Shown: positions 1-13,000 of the stretch, one piece after another
Layout: each line of letters starts with the position of its first letter
How positions within the stretch are numbered: the stretch's first letter is position 1
Origin: Azadirachta indica
Taxonomy: Eukaryota > Streptophyta > Magnoliopsida > Sapindales > Meliaceae
DNA: 64,000 nucleotides
Direction: 5' to 3'
Assembly (NCBI GenBank): GCA_022749755.1
Contig: CM040440.1
Coordinates: forward strand, 19,641,269-19,705,268
Position numbers and translations under genes: made by a program
Notes under the pieces: model-generated
Databases searched by the model: none
Seen by the model: only the letters and a program-made list of their open reading frames with translations
What the model was told of the DNA's origin: nothing

Positions 1-445
1 TGAGGGTTCCGAAACATGAATGTTTCGTTAATTAAGACAAGAAAAGTTTAATAAAGCACCTGAACAGGCCGCAGTGACTTCGTCCAGTAGTAAAGATCAG
101 CATCCAGATCAACCCAGTCACAGTCTTCTTCTTGGTAGCTCTGGAAACTGTCATTGGAATTTGAATTTCCATGCCAACTCGATTTCTTCCCACCAACAAT
201 CTGAAACATCTTTCTCCGCAATTACGATTATGTTTCTCAGATGATTAACCTAAAATAGAGATAGAAAGGAAAAAATAGTAGCAACTAGGGGTTACAAATG
301 TTGCCTGAATAGTAGGAGCTGAAGAAGAAGAAGGTGGTGAAGCGGCGAGAGCAGTAGGAGACAGTTTCGTTTTGCAGCGGCAATGAACAAACTTCACGGA
401 GACTGTGGACGAAGGTAACCATAGACTAGATAGCTGCACAGCCAT
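1..445 (-). CDS. DGP3: Plastid RbgA/YlqF-type GTPase (DAR GTPase 3-like), 5' part only
   Basis: Two coding exons are visible: 296-445 (50 residues from MAVQLSSLW) and 60-200, joined in phase 0; a donor follows at 59 and the gene leaves the window. Exon 1 is rich in Ser, Thr, Ala and Pro with few acidic residues, as expected for a plastid transit peptide. Exon 2 encodes a segment with CDWVDLDADLYYWTKSLRPVQ, which I recognise as the stretch just before the WYPGH start of the circularly permuted GTPase domain in plant DAR GTPase 3 (Arabidopsis At4g02790). Bacterial RbgA homologues act in late assembly of the large ribosomal subunit, so a role in plastid ribosome assembly is inferred. The GTPase motifs themselves lie outside the window, so the assignment rests on this linker only. 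Confidence 0.72.
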
Positions 446-1508
446 ATCCTGCTACTTGTATTGTATTATAACGTCTCTTTCTGGGCGGGTGGGATGAGTA
501 GAAAATCAAATTATCGGAGTGTTATCTTTGTTGTCTTCGGTCTGAGTGGAGGAAGTTATTTGGTTGACAAGCTTAAAACCTGAAAGTGAGTTTGATAATT
601 AAAAACGACTTGGAAGCTGGATTTTCTTGGGGCTCCGTTAAGACAGTTCGAACGTCTAGTTGATCGGGCCGATGGTCCAGCACCAAGTTGAGCCCAATTG
701 ACATTGAATTTTAATTGCAGCTCATTTATCATGGATGCCATCCTCTGGATACGATTGGAAATTTCTGTTTACAACCCATCTTTGTTGACAGTTTTTACAT
801 ATATTTTGTAAATTTCTTCAATAACTAAACAAGAAATGCAAAAATAGATGAAATTACTCCCGTAACCAAAAAAAAAAAAAAAAGCTTTCGATTATCTTAT
901 TTTCATTATATTATTTTACACTTGAATCTACAGTATCAAATACTCAAAACTGTAATAAATATAAACAACCGACTAATTGTGATTAATTTTGTTGTTTAGC
1001 AACTGAAATATTTATTTTTTCCGAAAGTCATAATTTCTATCCTCAATAGTCAACATTGTCTTAAATCTTTTTTTTTTTTTGACAATATCGTCTATTTTTT
1101 TTTCTTAATTTCATCTAGTTTTATGTTTTTTAACCAGTAAAATAATGAAATTTTCCCTTAAAACAAATGCTCTCTTTTCGGAGAGAGGGTTCAACAATAA
1201 ATATGATCAATGAGACCTGTAAATTTTGTACTGTTTTGACCAAGGGATCATGTATCTCAAAAGACAGTTCAAGCTTAAATTCAACGGTAAATATGATCAG
1301 TGCCTTCGAGTTTCCCACAGCTTAAGAAGCATCACAAAAGTTATGGGATTTTGCATTATATGACAAGTCAACAAGTATTCTTGTACATGGGTATCGGCAA
1401 AATTTCCTACATTAACTCAACAATGACAAAGTGACCTAGGCTCTGTACATTTCTGTTTCTCCATTTTTACAGGTAGTCAGTCAAATCAAAGAACAAAACT
1501 CAGGCGTA
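446..1508. other. Spacer upstream of the GTPase gene and downstream of the ARM/BTB gene
   Basis: No gene is supported here. The part next to the GTPase start carries TGGGCT/GGGCCGA motifs near 660-695, which resemble plant site II promoter elements often found on genes for organelle proteins. The rest is AT-rich with homopolymer runs and probably includes the 3' UTR of the ARM/BTB gene. Short open frames at 556-741 and 1130-1318 show no family resemblance. Confidence 0.5.
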
Positions 1509-4500
1509 TTAATCACAACTGAGTTGATCACTCTTGATAGGTTTAGAAAGTGCTTGTGTGAAGTAGTTGCGTATCTCTGGTAATACACGTTGGATCAAAT
1601 GAAAACACCTGCAAATTATCACATTTAAATTAGAGCTTTTCAAAATCCGACGAGAGAAAAAAAGCGGACAAGCCAAGGACATTAAAAGCCAATAATTCTA
1701 ATATTCTAGAAAATCCCACTTCAATATAATTCCAACATTCAAATCAGATAATTTTACTACTCAGCAAGTAATAGAAATATTTCTTTAGTAGCCAACTATG
1801 TATATCCAAACACTCTTGAATGAGTATCAAAGGAAACCACAATTTTCTAATGTAACAACCAAAATATTGCATTCAAACTGACCAGCCAGATATACATATA
1901 ACTAAGACTTTCAAAATTTATTGCTCAAGCAAAAGAGGAAACTGTACAAGCAAAGTAGTAGCTTACCAAGGTTTGCTTCTCAGCTTGTCAAATTGCTCCA
2001 ATATGAACAATATGCATGATTGCCTTAACGTCATAGCATTGTAGGCCTCTGATAACTCGTACATGAGTGGAACATTTTCGACAGAAATACCCTAAAGAAT
2101 GATAAGTCATCAGACTCAATTTCATAATTACTGCATAATATTGAAAGTGCTTATCAAGCTACTCTCTTAGTCAAACCTGTGCAATGGCATACTCGCAGAG
2201 GCGTTTAAGGCCATCTAAAAGATACTGGTCAGCAGCCCTGAGAAGATCTTGAGCAATATCTGCATTAACATCTGCAGATCCTGTGTATATGAATCTACAA
2301 GGAAACAAAATCCAGTAAATAATCAGCAACAGGGAATATTTCCTTTCATTCATCTTTAATGAGAGAATGTGAAGTTCACACCTCATCATCAACTCAAAAA
2401 CATCCCATTTGATATTTGGAATTTCTACATCTTTAGCATTTTTCTCCTGCAGCATATTTTAAAAGCTATGTATGAGTAATAAATCGATATTTCATAAATC
2501 CATTCATCATTTTAAAATATTGCAGAGATCAGCTGAAGGAGTGCTAAGAGTTTCCAGAAAGAACGGTAACAAATGATTGAATATTGGCCATAATTTTCAG
2601 ACTTTTCAGTCATGTTTTCCAGAGATTTATCTTTTTTGTTTCCTTTTCTTCTAGAGAGGAAGGAGGTTCAAGGGTTGAAGAAACTAAGAACAGCTTATAA
2701 AATAGTTAAGTGGAAAAAGATAGCTCAAGGTAAATCAATAATCACCCTGTAACCACCATCGAACATTGCACGGAAAGCATCCGAAGAAGCAAGCAAACAA
2801 ATTCTGTGAGCATAGAACCGTTTACCTGATAAAATGAAAGCACGATTACATGCTCACATAATAAAGAAATAAGAAAACAAAGCAATAACATTAAAATAAA
2901 CTAACAAATGAGAAAAATTTTATACCTTCAACCAAGAATGTCACATCAGACAATGTAGGATTGTTTACAAACTGCTCACCCAAGTACACCTGCAGCAAAA
3001 TTATGTAATTGTTAATAATGCCAAATGTGAACAAGAAGAAACTGTATCTCATTCTCAATTTCACAAATATGTAAATCAACACAATATTGACTCTGAAATA
3101 AAGATACTTAGTGCTTTGGTTCAAAAGAACAAGCAAAGAAGCAAATAATAACATCATAAATAAGAACCAAAACAGAACTCTAGAATTTACATTTTACAAA
3201 CAAAGAATAATGGTCCAAAAGACAACACTAATCTTCCAAGCCAAATGGAGAAGATCAGAAGTGCTAGCAGCTATATGGATCATTACACAAGGTGTGAAGG
3301 CAAAGGACATCTTGTAACAAATCAGCAACAGAAGTGCATGCAATCCAAGCTCAGCCATAGTACTCACCACTCAGTAGTAAAAATAGCTAACCCTGTGCTG
3401 CCTTCAAGAATTCAGAACAACACTATGTTGCAAATATGCATATTTGCTCTCTTAAATAGAACTAGAACGAGTGACAGAGCCAATAAAAGCACAATCAGGA
3501 AGTTCATATCTACATGCCATATTATCCTATACAACTAACAACCAAAAAAAAAAATAGATGACTGATAGCAACAGAAAAAACAGAAATTCAAAGGAAAAAC
3601 ACCTGTGGGGTTGGTGATGGAGGAGCTGCATCCATAGAAGAGAGAGAAGTAGCCTTGGTAGCCAGCTTATACAAGGCCATTGAACTGTCCTCTTGCTGCT
3701 TCTCAGTTGTAGACTCAAGAAGCCCCAACAGTAACTCTAATCCTGTAGGAAAAACAATTTATGCATAGAAGTAAGCAAACAAGGAGTGAAGAAAAAATTA
3801 TTGAAACTGCTAAAGGAATTTTACTTAACAAAAACAATGGTGATGGAAATTGGTAGCTCAGCTCATGTATTCATACCATTGTTATCAATGAAGATAGTTT
3901 TACAATAATCAGGGGCACAGAGGTGAGCAAGAGCCAAAGCAACTCGTCTTTTAACAGCCCTATCTGCAACCCGCATCATATTCAATAGATGATTCAACAC
4001 CTGAAAAAAAAAAATCAACAAAATTGGTCCAGTGAATCAGGCCAGATGATGCTTATACAATCAATTTCTTTACTGACAGCTTTTTCTAAATTTAATGCAT
4101 TAGTGTTATAAGTGAATATAAACAGCTAGCAAGAGGATTAAAAGCAAAAATCCAAATTATGTAGCTGGCATGACAAGTGGGATGAATGAACTCACTCGTC
4201 CGTGAATTTTCTCCTCTAACCTTTTCAATGTCCTGGCTACACAGTCCTTAGTTGGCTACAAGTATCACATTAAAATTGTGAGTTAGGAAGCAACCATGGA
4301 ATGGAATGGGAGGACGAAGGACCAATCTGGTCTCTATGCATCAATAGTTGAAAGGATAAAACTGCATACTTGCACAGTGAACTCTCCATCTTGAAGTTTC
4401 TGAACACCACCAACCTTGATAAGGTCTGCAACATTATCCTGCAGAAGTAACTTCATATAAGTGGCACTAGATTAGACAATTTACTGCAAATGACAATGAT

Positions 4501-7500
4501 TGAACAACCTAACTCTACCTCATTATCTGCAAGGCCGTATAGAGCAAATGCAGCATTATGCTGCAGAGATCCATTTTTAGAATCGATAAGCTTTAGCAAT
4601 GACACTATACCACCCTCCTGAGCAATGCCAGCTTGATTGTGTGTATCCTACAGTTAAAACAGTTTTAGCATACTCAGGGAAAAAAAGCACATTACTTGCC
4701 CAGTTTACACTTATCATTCCAAATAAAAACATATTGAAAAGGGGACTTATTAGGAACAAATAAGTTTTTAGACACAGGTCACCAGAGATATTTCATGAGG
4801 AAAGAGAATGGATGGCCAAAGAAGATTTCCAGCATAGGCAGTAATGCACTAAACTAGGAACATGTTTGACAAACAAAAATGCTTCAGGTGAAATGCAAGT
4901 GAACAAAAAGATTAGTAAAGGACCAAAATCAATAGGCTTCTATCTGTAATAATACAAACAAGATAATAGAAATATCTCTGCACAAACCTAATAATCATCC
5001 ATGCAAGACACCTCAACATGGCAACTGAATTGTTTTCTTTATTCAAAGAATATCAAAAATATCCAAAAATAAATACTTAACACCCTAAATCATTTAACCT
5101 TGGTATAGCAAAATTCAGATTTTAAAAATGCATATATATTAAACAACCTTCCTCAGAAATGAAAGAAGAGCTGACAACTAAAACTATTCAAGTTGGTCAA
5201 ATAATAAGTTTCATGTAGCAGCTTTCTAATATCGTTTACATTTATCTCTAATTGAAGAAGGCACAATAAGACCAAAGAAAAATAACCTGTGCTAATCTCC
5301 CAAGTGCAAAAGCTGACATTTCCTTAAGCTGTGAATCAGGTGACTGAAGCATCTCAATTAATGGTCGCACAGCTCCTCTCTGAACAATGTGCACCTGCAT
5401 GAAACTCATCGTTGTGGTTAAAAAGGAATATATGCATGACGTTAGAAAGGATTCAAATGATGGGGCTAGAAATCCAAATTCATGATGTAAATCATTGACT
5501 ACTGATAAAAAAAAGTTTCACAGATCAAGTAGGAGAATTAAAAAAATTATCAGTATACCTTGCAATTTGAATCAGTTGCAGCAAATTGACCAAGCAACAA
5601 AGCTGCTTCTCTTTTGCTCTCTGAACAGGAGGAACTGTCACCAAATTCATCAATCCCTTCAAACATTTATTACCAATAATAAATTTAAAAATAAATTGAA
5701 AGCAGATCTTGTTAAATAACCCACAGCTCTTGCACAAGATACATAACAAAAATTATAATTCTACTCAGAAATGTTGAACTCCTTTGTAAGATTCAACATT
5801 TTACCTCAACAAACCAATGACAGGCTGTAAAGCTCCAGCAAGAAGAACTTCTTTCTTGATGTTTGGGGAAGAGTGAACCAGATTCCCAATCACACCAACC
5901 TGAAAACCTCAGGTGAAGTCAGTTAATGCTAAGCTATATAAACTTCAGAAATGGAACTCCAAACACATAAAAATTTGAATGAGAGCCCACCGCTTCATAA
6001 TGTATAGTAGGATCCTCTGATCGAAGCATTAGTATGAGGGTAGGCAGAGCATCACACTCTACAATCTGCAAGTTTCCAATTGAAATTATATATCTGTACA
6101 TATATGCTGTAGAACTTCTAGAATATCATCTAGCAAGAGAAGTCTACCTGTTTTTTGTTCTCGTCATTTTTAAATGCAAGAGTCCGCAGGGCACCTGCAG
6201 CTGCCCTCTGCACCTTTGCATCGACAAACTTAAGCAATTCGACAAGAGGTGGGATGCCACCTTCAACCCTGAATATGACAAAGACATTAGAAGGAAAATC
6301 TAATAATTCGTACAAGTTTTAAGGCAGATATGCAAAAATGCCACCTGACACGGGTTTTGATGTTGGCATTCTCATGTGCAAGGTTAGTGATTGCATCAGC
6401 CGCTCTCCTGATAACACCACTAAGAGCCCGAGAGTTGCTGCTAGTTTTATACCGCTTTAACAAGTCCACAAGATGAGACAGAGCTCCAACATCAACTATG
6501 ATTTGTTGATGCTCTGTCTATTTAACAAAGAAACAGGTAAGTTAAAGTTAACTACTACACAGTAAACAAATAGCTCAAACATGAAACATCAACCAAGAAA
6601 TAGCTACATATAAAGTGAAAGTAATGTTTGCAGCAGAATATTATCACCAGTAGCATATATTTACCAAAAAAGACAGAAGAATGATCAGAAGTAAATTATG
6701 AAAACCACAGAATATCCATGAAATCTAATGTAGAATCCCAAACCTAAAGCCCAGCCCATAATCTATTATTAAACAACAGCACATCTTGGGCAGCAGCACA
6801 GTTATAATTCCAAAACCAGATAATAAGTTAGATCATGTCAAATTTCTTGCTGTCTGCAGATGCTTTCCCTGGAATATGATAGCTTACATCGCTCAAAATT
6901 TTACAGAATTTCAAGAAATAAAACCTATGGAACTCCACCTACAAGCATATAAGATTTGAGGTCACATTGAGTGGGTTTCCTGGCTAGGAAATCTCTTTAT
7001 TTTCTTGAATTAACTTCAATCTGCTTATGATCCAACTGCAGCCCAAGAAACAGAGCTGCACAGCACAGTTGCACTCATGAAGGATGCTATGATCTCATAA
7101 TATTGGCTTTGAAGAAAATCATACAGAAATCTATGGAAAGCATACATCACAGAACTTGCCATATTTCTTTAGCCCATTCATGTGTACGTAGTTAATTGTC
7201 AGTGCTTTTGTACATTTAAGTGGAGATAGCTCCTTTTCTTTAAATAAGAATTCTCAGCTTCCTGAATTCACCTAACCCAGTTGGATAGAAGCATGATAAT
7301 CACTTCAAATAAATGAATGTGTAATTAACAAAATTTGTACACAAGCTCATTTAGTTGGTGAATTTTACAATTTAGCAATATTCTCGTATCATCTAGTACT
7401 TAAACTCTCATATACAAAACTGTTTTCAGACAATTTCATAAAATGTTTAAATTATTGATTAAAACTGAAAACAGTTAGAAGGCAACAATTAAATTGATAG

Positions 7501-8487
7501 AACACCATCAGTAAAGAGAAATTTTTATAAATGATTGAACCTAAGAATTTTACAAGAAGATTACCAAAACTCAACGGCTTGGTAGTTGCATATTCATTTA
7601 AAAGCCATAAAAGAAACTAGAAACATAGATGTAGAACGTGCATGAGTGTGATAAAAACTTAAAACAAGGTATCGGTTTTATTACTCTGACGGCAAGAAGT
7701 CCAAGCGCGAAAGCACTTCCTTTCTCCACCTCATGCTCGTATGGGATCTGAAAATCCGACGGCGGTGGCGACTGAAGATGCCTCACAAGCGCAGGCACGG
7801 CTCCGTTATTCACAATTAAGTTCACAATTTCTTCTGCAAATCGCGTATTATTAAAACCGTAAATCCCAAAAGAAACTCAAAAACAACCTAATACGAGCAT
7901 TCGCTCGATTAAATCATTCGATCGACTAATAATAAGAGATTCGAATAAGTCAATTAAACTGCCGAAATGTCCTTTCTGCAAACCCTAAAATGCACTTGAA
8001 AAATTAGAACTCATAAACTCTATAAATTTGCGCGAATATTATCTAAACAAAACAAAAGCAGTAAGCTATTTAGCACAAATTCGATCAACTAAAGTGATTT
8101 CATTTAAATTATAAAACTGAGCAATCGAGATTGCAATTCCTGAAAAACTCTGATAGAATACGGTCATATGCACCAAAAACACAAAACATATAACTAAATA
8201 TACGCAATTGGTTAAAAGTGGTAAAAACTGAAAACGGTACCGTTCTTGGCGCGTTCAACGAGGGCATGAACGGCGCGTTTGGCAGCGGCGCGATCGGCTT
8301 CGTTAGAAGTGTAGATGGAGTTCAGAACATCAACCTGGTTGCGAATATCTTGAATCAGATCTTGTTCAGCGACCTCGGATTGGACGATCGAGACCTTGCG
8401 ATCGGCTTTCTCTTCTTCGAAATCTTGATCCAGTTTACGCTTCAAGCTTCGTCGAGCAGGAACCTTTTGGCGGTCATGAGGATCCAT
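1509..8487 (-). CDS. ARIA: ARM-repeat and BTB/POZ protein of the ARIA/ABAP1 family
   Basis: A complete 19-exon model gives 705 residues, close to Arabidopsis ARIA (about 710). Exons in transcript order: 8241-8487, 7685-7833, 6345-6517, 6148-6268, 5991-6065, 5805-5899, 5559-5634, 5287-5394, 4519-4647, 4370-4438, 4196-4255, 3877-4000, 3603-3742, 2926-2989, 2746-2825, 2382-2446, 2177-2294, 1967-2091, 1509-1608; all phases agree. The N-terminus has a basic cluster (RRSLKRKL) that could act as a nuclear signal. Armadillo repeats fill roughly residues 80-510 (for example IRRAADAITNLAHEN and VQRAAAGALRTLAF). The BTB domain starts near residue 523 (YLGEQFVNNPTLSDVTFLVEG) and contains FMFDGGY-like and FIYTG segments. 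ARIA binds the ABA-response factor ABF2; ABAP1 acts in replication licensing. I cannot decide between these two paralogues by eye. The C-terminus ends SKPIKSDQLSCD. Confidence 0.93.
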
Positions 8488-8800
8488 AAGGAATTGAAAT
8501 ACGGAGATGCAGAATGGGAAAGAGAGGGAGTTTGCGTTCTGTATAATTTTGTGCTAAATGAAACGTGGATGATTTGAGTTTTTATTTGACGGAGTAAATT
8601 TTTGGTGAGGTGTTAAGAGCCCGCCATTTTTGTTTTCGGACGCGAGTTTAAAGTACGCTCCCGCCCTCAGAAATATAAATTTAAAATTAATGCGCGCAGT
8701 GATAGTAGCTGCTTGTAATTTCCGAGGGAGAATAACTGATATCTCCCATTTTTTGTTTAACTTTACGTTATTCTTATATTTTTTTTAATATTTTATTATC
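8488..8800. promoter_or_regulatory. Upstream region of the ARM/BTB gene
   Basis: This is the presumed 5' UTR and promoter of the minus-strand ARM/BTB gene. It is GC-richer than the sequence beyond 8800, with the boundary near 8720. An open frame on the plus strand at 8218-8577 is an antisense shadow of exon 1 and is not called as a gene. No TATA box is convincing. Confidence 0.35.
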
Positions 8801-8810
8801 TTTTTAATTT

Positions 8811-9108
8811 TTAAATATTTTTTATTTTATCTTGTAATAATTTAAATATAAATTCATTAAATTAATAATTTAAATCGATCTGATAATTTAAATCGTTCTT
8901 TTCACAAATTGATAATTTAAATTAATTTTTTAAAATTATAAAATAGTTACTATTAAATAAATTCGAAATAAAAAAATTTTTTTAATAATTCATCATCTGC
9001 AACCCTGCTTAGCCTTTAAATATTTTTGTTTTTATCTTTTTAATAATTTAAATATAAATTCATTAAACTAATAATTTGAATTGAACCAATGATTTAAATC
9101 CCTTTTCT
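8811..9108. repeat. Pair of ~90-bp AT-rich direct repeats
   Basis: Copies at about 8811-8900 and 9015-9108 share a long run of similarity, including the words taatttaaatataaattc and attaa(a/c)taataattt(a/g)aa. The copies are separated by about 115 bp. They lie just left of the foldback element and may belong to the same transposon-derived block. Confidence 0.55.
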
Positions 9109-9158
9109 AAAATATGAAAGTAAAATATTTAAGGACCCTTACAACTAAACTAATTGAA

Positions 9159-9925
9159 TCTTATTGTTAAATTATCCAACTATTTTAATAAATAAACCTT
9201 TGAGAATATATATATAAAATAAATTTTATTAATAACAAAAAAATTTCTACTATAAAAAAATTTATAATCTAACAACAGTTTAATTATCATAAAAAAATTA
9301 AAATCATTATTGCCATTAAATTATAAATTTCTATAACTATTATCATTAACAATGATTTTAAAATAATTTTATTTTTATAATAATTCAGATTTATTTTCTT
9401 TAACAATTATTTAAAAAATATTATATATTTTTCAAAATATTATCAATAACAATGATTTCAAAATATTTTTATTTGTATAACAATTTATATTTATCTTCTT
9501 TAATAATTATTGAGAAATAATTTAAAATTAATAATAATTTTAAAATTTTATAATAATCTTGAATATTATTAAAGAAAATAAATTTAATTTACTGTAAAAA
9601 TAAAATTAGTCTGAAATTATTATTAATGGTAACAATTTTAAAATTTATAATTTTTTTAAATAATTATGAAAGAAAATAAATCTAATTTATTATAAAAATA
9701 AAATTATTTTGAAATCGTTATTACTTTTAAATTTCATTTTTAAAAATTTATAATTTAATGATAATAATAATTCTAAATTCGAGTTATTTTAAAGTTTTAA
9801 TGATTATAAAACTATTTTTAAATTATAAATTTTTATATTATAAAAAATTTTATTATTAATAGAATTTATTATATATATTTTTTCAAACACTTATTTCCTT
9901 AATAAGTTAGATAATTTATTAATAA
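9159..9925. mobile_element. Large foldback (imperfect palindrome), MITE-like
   Basis: The two halves are inverted copies over almost their full length, about 380 bp per arm, centred near 9530. Examples: the word attttatttttataata at 9368-9383 is mirrored near 9690-9705, and gatttattttctttaaca near 9388 is mirrored at about 9660-9680. Outer ends near 9159-9215 and 9870-9925 also pair (cttattgttaaattatccaac against the complement of the right end). Each arm has internal duplications as well. There is no coding capacity. This is the structure of a non-autonomous foldback or MITE; no clear target-site duplication was found, so the superfamily is open. Confidence 0.65.
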
Positions 9926-9930
9926 GCTTC

Positions 9931-10040
9931 ATTTGGTCTGGTGATAAGAGTATTGAAATACTACTCTCTTGTTTCAGGCAAGGGAGTATTGAATATTCTC
10001 TTTAATTTCAGACAAAACTGCGTGCAACTTCCACGTTACG
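9931..10040 (+). mobile_element. Decayed tRNA-derived SINE fragment
   Basis: A box A-like word TGGTCTGGTGATAAG lies at 9934-9948 and a box B-like word GGAGTATTGAATATTC at 9983-9998, spaced as in a tRNA-type pol III promoter. The segment between them (ctcttgtttcaggcaaggg) resembles tRNA-derived plant SINE heads. It begins immediately after the foldback element. No 3' tail or target-site duplication was found, so it is treated as a fragment. Confidence 0.4.
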
Positions 10041-13000
10041 TCTACCAATATGTATTTTAAAATTACTTTTTAGTTTGGTTTAAAATTAAACTTCCTTTTA
10101 AAAAATATACATTAATCTAAAAATTTAAAATAATAATGTGTTATTTTTAATGTTTTAGAATATATATTTGTTAACAAACTATATTTATAGTTTCTCAAAA
10201 TGATTATTTTTATCTACAATATTTAACTGGCTTTCTTTTGTTTTTAGATTTAGAAATATATTTTTAATAAATATTATTGTTATATTTTAAACAAACACAT
10301 TATGTTGTTTTATTTTTTAATAAAATTTTGTTGGTGAAAACATAATGGGATGTGTTAATTAGTTTATAAATAAAATATCTTAAATTACAATGTTAATTAA
10401 TTCAAATATTAAAGAGTTAAAATTCAAATGCTATTAGTATGAACCGCATAGAATTTTGGTTTAATAGCAACCATAGCATTTAAAATATTTATTAAAAATT
10501 CACAAGTTTAATGCAATAAAAATAACAATTTAAATGTTAAATATTATAAAACATTGGGAATCAAACTACTCCATTTTTTATAATATTTCATAGTAGTAAT
10601 ATAATATGTATTAATATACTATATTGCAATATATAAAAATAACAAATATCTTGACAAGTTACATATTTATAATATCTATACAAATAAAGTTAATTGTGAG
10701 AGGACAAAAACAACTTTTCAATAAAGTTTAAAAATATATTTCTTTTTTTTGACCTTTTTAAAAAAATTTAAGAATATAAATATTATTATTTTAATTTAAC
10801 TTCCACCTAGGGAACCCACAAGGTACAATCAAATCTTAAAAAAGAAAAAAATTCTTCTTCTTTCATTTTTTTTCCTTTTTTCTTTTTTATCTCGTGCAAT
10901 TGCATTCTTTCTTTTTTTTTCCATTTATTTCCTTCACTTCACAACTAAAACTCAAAAAATCTTATCACCCTCCACTGCTTCATTATTGCCTTACCACTAA
11001 CACCTTATCCAAAACCTACTCCACGACCCCATTCTCTTTTACTACCACACACGACCCGATGTATTTGGAAATACACTCACTCTCTACCGTCTTGTTTGTG
11101 TCTTTAGCCCTCACTATAGGTTCTCCACATAATATCTCAACGTGTTAGGCTTGATCTTCGCGAAAGAATGATGTGGCACATGATTTTATGATAGAGGAGG
11201 AGTGTTTGGCTACCGAGAAAGTGTAAAAAAAGAGAAAGAAAATAGAAAAAATATAATATAATAAAAGATTAAAAAAATAGGGTTTTATAAGACTAAGAGT
11301 ATAATGATCATTTAACTTTTACAGTTAACTTTATTTAAACGGTGTTATAAATTTGTAACTCATAAAAATATTTAATGCTTTTATGGACTTTAGTATAGCA
11401 TATTAATATATACTATATCACAGTGAGATATCTTCTAAAATAGCATACTTGGATGAAAATATCCCAAAAACATTAAAAAAAAGTTGAAGATAAAAGTTCA
11501 TATACACACACATATATATATATGTATATATAAATTCTAGCTCAGTATAATTACTAGTTTATTCAAACTTCTCATCCCTTGAGCCTAAAACAAGTAGTTA
11601 TCACCAATCAAAAACTGTTTACTTACCATGTAAAATTTAACAAAATATAATTCAGAGTTATATAGGTTACAGTTAAGGAACCTCCATTCCGTTAATTAGG
11701 AGTTGGATTTAATGCCATCAACATCATTTTTTCATATTTTAATTTTTCAATCATTCATTTTCGTTTTCATAGGATAATTTTTTTTTTTTTTTACAATTTT
11801 TCTTTTACTTTTAATAAATTTAATTTGATAGACACTTTATTTTCCGGTAAATTTCTATAAGAAAGGGAACTAGAACTAGGTAGCAGTCCAAAGTGGACGA
11901 TATGAGCGTGGACCCAGCCCAAGAAAAAAAAATTATTCCCCGAGTTTAAGAAAGAGCGAAGCATAATGTACTCCACTTGTCCTCATTTGCACCCACTTCC
12001 GCGCTTATCTCATTCATACAAGGTGTGTAATCAGAACATGACTTAGGCCCTTTTAGAACCATTGAAATACAGCGGAGGGCCGGCCCAGAGTCCGTCACGT
12101 GGTACGCCTATAACTTGGATTTTGGGCCACACCCTAATCGACCTGCCCTGTACAGTAATGCGAGTTATTAGCGTCGGCTTAAGATTTGGAGGTCAATCAA
12201 TAAATACGGCCTTTTTTGGCTTTTCAGTACCAATTAGTGTATTGCAGTAATGTCAGACTGTTAATTGATGCATAAACTTTTTACCCAGTTTATAGTCTTC
12301 CTATCTTAATCTCACCGACTTTGCAGAAGAACAAGTCAAAGGCTGGCTGCACATGGGTAACTTTCGGTTCCTCTGCTCACGCTTTTTTCAAACTACCGTA
12401 GTTTCATTTTTCTTCTCCCGTGCTCTGGTTCTTTAATCAGCTTAGACTTGATGAATCCTGAATTAATCGGGCATCGCATTTCGGTATTCATATTTATTCG
12501 AGTCCTTTTATTTGATGATAAAGCATAAGTATGTGTCTTGCCTAATCCTAGGTTAGGCTTTTACTACTAAGATTAATTTCTTAAACGATGGGCCTTTAAA
12601 ATCTTAAGCACTGGTTGCTGACAAAACCGACAAAGCATGAGACAAAATAACCCAGGCCCATCAGACAATTTGCGGAAGCAAACAAATCTTGTCATTCGGG
12701 TATTTTCAATTATCGATCACATCAAAATAAAAATGTTTCTGCTGCAGCAATGACCTGTCGGCGGAGTTACTGTTGACACCAAAAAAATAAGCAAAAGAAA
12801 CTTCTGGTTGTGTTTCCTGAGGACGTGGCCAGAGATTCCAAACCAGCGCACTTGCAGCCATTTTTAACTGCTCGAGACTCTCAATCTTCCTTGTGATCGG
12901 TACTTAACTTGTACTGTCCTTCCTTCTTGCCCTTTTCTCTTTCTCTTTATCTTAGTCACAGTCACAGACGTCGGTCACAATTAATAAAACACAAACGACA

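Noticed and set aside
3111..3538. Overlapping plus-strand frames
   Set aside because: They fall inside intron 13 of the ARM/BTB gene (2990-3602) and show no domain.
8218..8577. 119-codon plus-strand frame
   Set aside because: It lies antisense over exon 1 and the leader of the ARM/BTB gene and has no independent support.
10894..11148. 84-codon plus-strand frame
   Set aside because: Low-complexity Ser/Thr/Phe composition from pyrimidine runs; no domain or conserved motif.
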